A stretch of 14,898 nucleotides of DNA from JAPLKB01 sp964429485 (GTDB lineage Bacteria > Desulfobacterota > Syntrophorhabdia > Syntrophorhabdales > Syntrophorhabdaceae): positions 1 to 14,898 of the forward strand of contig CAYSBW010000052.1 in NCBI GenBank assembly GCA_964429485.1, written 5' to 3'. Below the pieces are notes generated by a model that saw nothing but the letters and a program-made list of their open reading frames with translations, ran no database searches and was not told the DNA's origin. Of this stretch, positions 13,864 through 14,898 are shown one piece after another. Every line of letters starts with the position of its first letter. Position 1 is the first letter of the stretch. A program made the position numbers and the translations under genes.

Positions 13864-14487
13864 ATGAAGGTTAATATAATACGCAGACTTTATGACTGGG
13901 TTCTCCATTGGGCACACACACCCTACGGGACTCCCGCATTGTTTTTTCTTGCTTTTGCAGAGAGTTCATTTTTTCCTGTTCCTCCTGACGTGCTTTTGAT
14001 AGCACTGGCGGTTTCTGTTCCAACCAGAGCCTTCAAGTATGCCTTTGTCTGTTCACTGGGGTCTGTACTGGGAGGGGTTCTCGGATATGGAATAGGATAC
14101 CTGCTATGGTACGATGCCAATGGTGACTTCAGTGCCTTTGCCAGATTTTTTCTTGATTATATTCCAGGTTTTACAATAAATGTATTTAATATTGTACAGG
14201 GAAAATATAATGAAAACGCCTTTCTTGCTGTTTTTACCGCTGGATTTACACCCATTCCCTACAAGGTTTTTACTATTGCCGGAGGAGTCTGTAAGATAAA
14301 TTTCCTTGAATTCATCTTTGCATCTGCAGTAGGACGTTCCCTGCGTTTTTTTCTTGTGGCCGGTATAATCTGGAAGTTCGGTGAGCCTATTACTGTCTGG
14401 ATTGATAAATATTTCAATAAGCTGGCAATTTTATTCACAGTTTTGCTTATCGGAGGTTTTTTAATAATTAAGTTGTTTCTTAAATAG
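13864..14487 (+). CDS. YqaA/DedA-family membrane protein (VTT domain)
   Basis: A 207-aa polytopic membrane protein. Family marks: FFLAFAESSFFPVPPDVLLIALAVS (about 27-50), glycine-rich SVLGGVLGYGIGYLLW, a re-entrant region AVFTAGFTPIPYKVFTIAGGV with the conserved proline, lysine and glycines, then ASAVGRSLRFFLVAGIIWKFG and a C-terminal membrane segment before KLFLK. DedA/VTT proteins are linked to lipid scrambling, undecaprenyl-phosphate recycling and envelope homeostasis; the YqaA branch has no assigned substrate. A convergent uppP gene lies next to it, which makes a polyprenyl-phosphate connection worth noting but not proven. AGAGGG is the ribosome site, and it follows htpX closely. Confidence 0.88.
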   Translation: MKVNIIRRLYDWVLHWAHTPYGTPALFFLAFAESSFFPVPPDVLLIALAVSVPTRAFKYAFVCSLGSVLGGVLGYGIGYLLWYDANGDFSAFARFFLDYIPGFTINVFNIVQGKYNENAFLAVFTAGFTPIPYKVFTIAGGVCKINFLEFIFASAVGRSLRFFLVAGIIWKFGEPITVWIDKYFNKLAILFTVLLIGGFLIIKLFLK

Positions 14488-14588
14488 GCCTGGTTTTCAA
14501 TTCTTAATTTTGTCCATCTAATGCTGACCATGCTATATGCAGTCATGATATCAGGTCTTAAAACAAGTATTTTGATTTATAGAGTATA

Positions 14589-14898
14589 CTATGTGAAACT
14601 TAACATCACCCAGAAAGACAGAGCAATGATAATCCGGTAGATGCCAAAACTTATAAATGAATGATGTTTTATAAAGTTGAGAAGAAATTTTACGCTCAGC
14701 AGGGCAAATATAAAAGAAAGAATAAAACCTACAGATAAAAAATTAATCTGTGATGATGAAAACGCGGATGCGTTTTTAAGTAAATCCAGGGCTGTTGCAG
14801 CTAGCATGGTTGGTATGGCCAGTAAAAATGAAAACTCCACGATTGTTTTTCTTTTAAGACCCAACATCAGACCTCCAACGATTGTGGCAGCTGACCTC
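14589..14898 (-). CDS. uppP: Undecaprenyl-diphosphatase UppP (BacA), C-terminal part
   Basis: The minus-strand frame is open to the window edge; 102 residues remain, ending at a TAG (14591-14589). The visible part begins RSAATIVGGLMLGLKRK, which is the end of the conserved SRS-x-x-T active-site motif and its following helix, then EFSFLLAIPTMLAATALDLL and three further membrane segments, as in UppP/BacA. The enzyme releases phosphate from undecaprenyl diphosphate to recycle the lipid carrier for peptidoglycan and other polymers. An internal ATG at 14867 is not the start, because conserved residues lie before it. It is convergent with the YqaA gene; the 101-base gap between them holds no clear terminator. 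Confidence 0.9.
   Translation of the reverse strand, partial: RSAATIVGGLMLGLKRKTIVEFSFLLAIPTMLAATALDLLKNASAFSSSQINFLSVGFILSFIFALLSVKFLLNFIKHHSFISFGIYRIIIALSFWVMLSFT

Noticed and set aside
14488..14588. Terminator between the YqaA gene and uppP
   Set aside because: Only short, interrupted complementary stretches (for example TGAC...GTCA) are present and no T-run follows them.
1..14898. CRISPR arrays, tRNA/rRNA genes, insertion sequences, phage or toxin-antitoxin genes
   Set aside because: Reading through both strands showed no regularly spaced repeats, no RNA-gene signatures and no transposase-, integrase- or toxin-like proteins.

Overview
The window comes from a low-GC (estimated by eye at about 40%) Gram-negative anaerobe. 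A sulfate- or sulfur-metabolising member of the Desulfobacterota is the best guess. The guess rests on the gene content: a tungstate-type ABC importer, an oxygen-insulated set of flavodiiron protein and class I hybrid cluster protein, an HdrD-like iron-sulfur protein, a CoA-disulfide-reductase/rhodanese fusion and a DsrE-family protein. No rRNA, tRNA, CRISPR array, phage gene or insertion sequence is visible, so the species is not fixed.

Layout. (1) 1-1981, plus strand: the tail of an unidentified protein, then the permease (wtpB) and ATPase (wtpC) of a tungstate/molybdate importer, overlapping by 7 bases. (2) 1982-2111: a short convergent gap holding a Fur-box-like palindrome and a separate perfect 10-bp inverted repeat. 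(3) 2112-3815, minus strand: a CoADR-like flavoprotein with a C-terminal rhodanese domain. (4) 3816-4249: a 434-bp AT-rich divergent promoter region. (5) 4250-9860, plus strand: a nitrosative-stress module. It runs Crp/Fnr regulator (HcpR-like), prismane-associated CxxC protein (DUF1858), flavodiiron protein FprA, hybrid cluster protein Hcp, a hairpin/T-run terminator, an HdrD-like (Fe-S) protein, a strong GC-rich hairpin, and a DsrE-family protein. (6) 9923-12739, minus strand: a three-gene ABC importer with NitT/TauT-type binding protein and permease but a long ATPase with a TOBE-like tail. (7) 12948-14487, plus strand: htpX protease and a YqaA/DedA-type membrane protein. (8) 14589-end, minus strand: the C-terminal part of undecaprenyl-diphosphatase UppP, cut by the window edge.

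How the genes may work together. FprA and Hcp are two known NO-reducing enzymes. The regulator next to them most likely senses NO or its products. A perfect 14-bp palindrome with Crp/Fnr geometry lies upstream of the DUF1858-fprA-hcp operon, about where a class II activator would sit relative to a TATAAA -10 element. The predicted transcript starts almost at the ATG. The HdrD-like protein and DsrE-like protein downstream, and the divergent persulfide-reductase-like flavoprotein, suggest that the NO response is physically linked here to thiol/persulfide chemistry. That link is inferred from context only. The known parts (HcpR, Hcp, FprA, DUF1858) are an established neighbourhood; the HdrD-like/DsrE extension is the less-described part.
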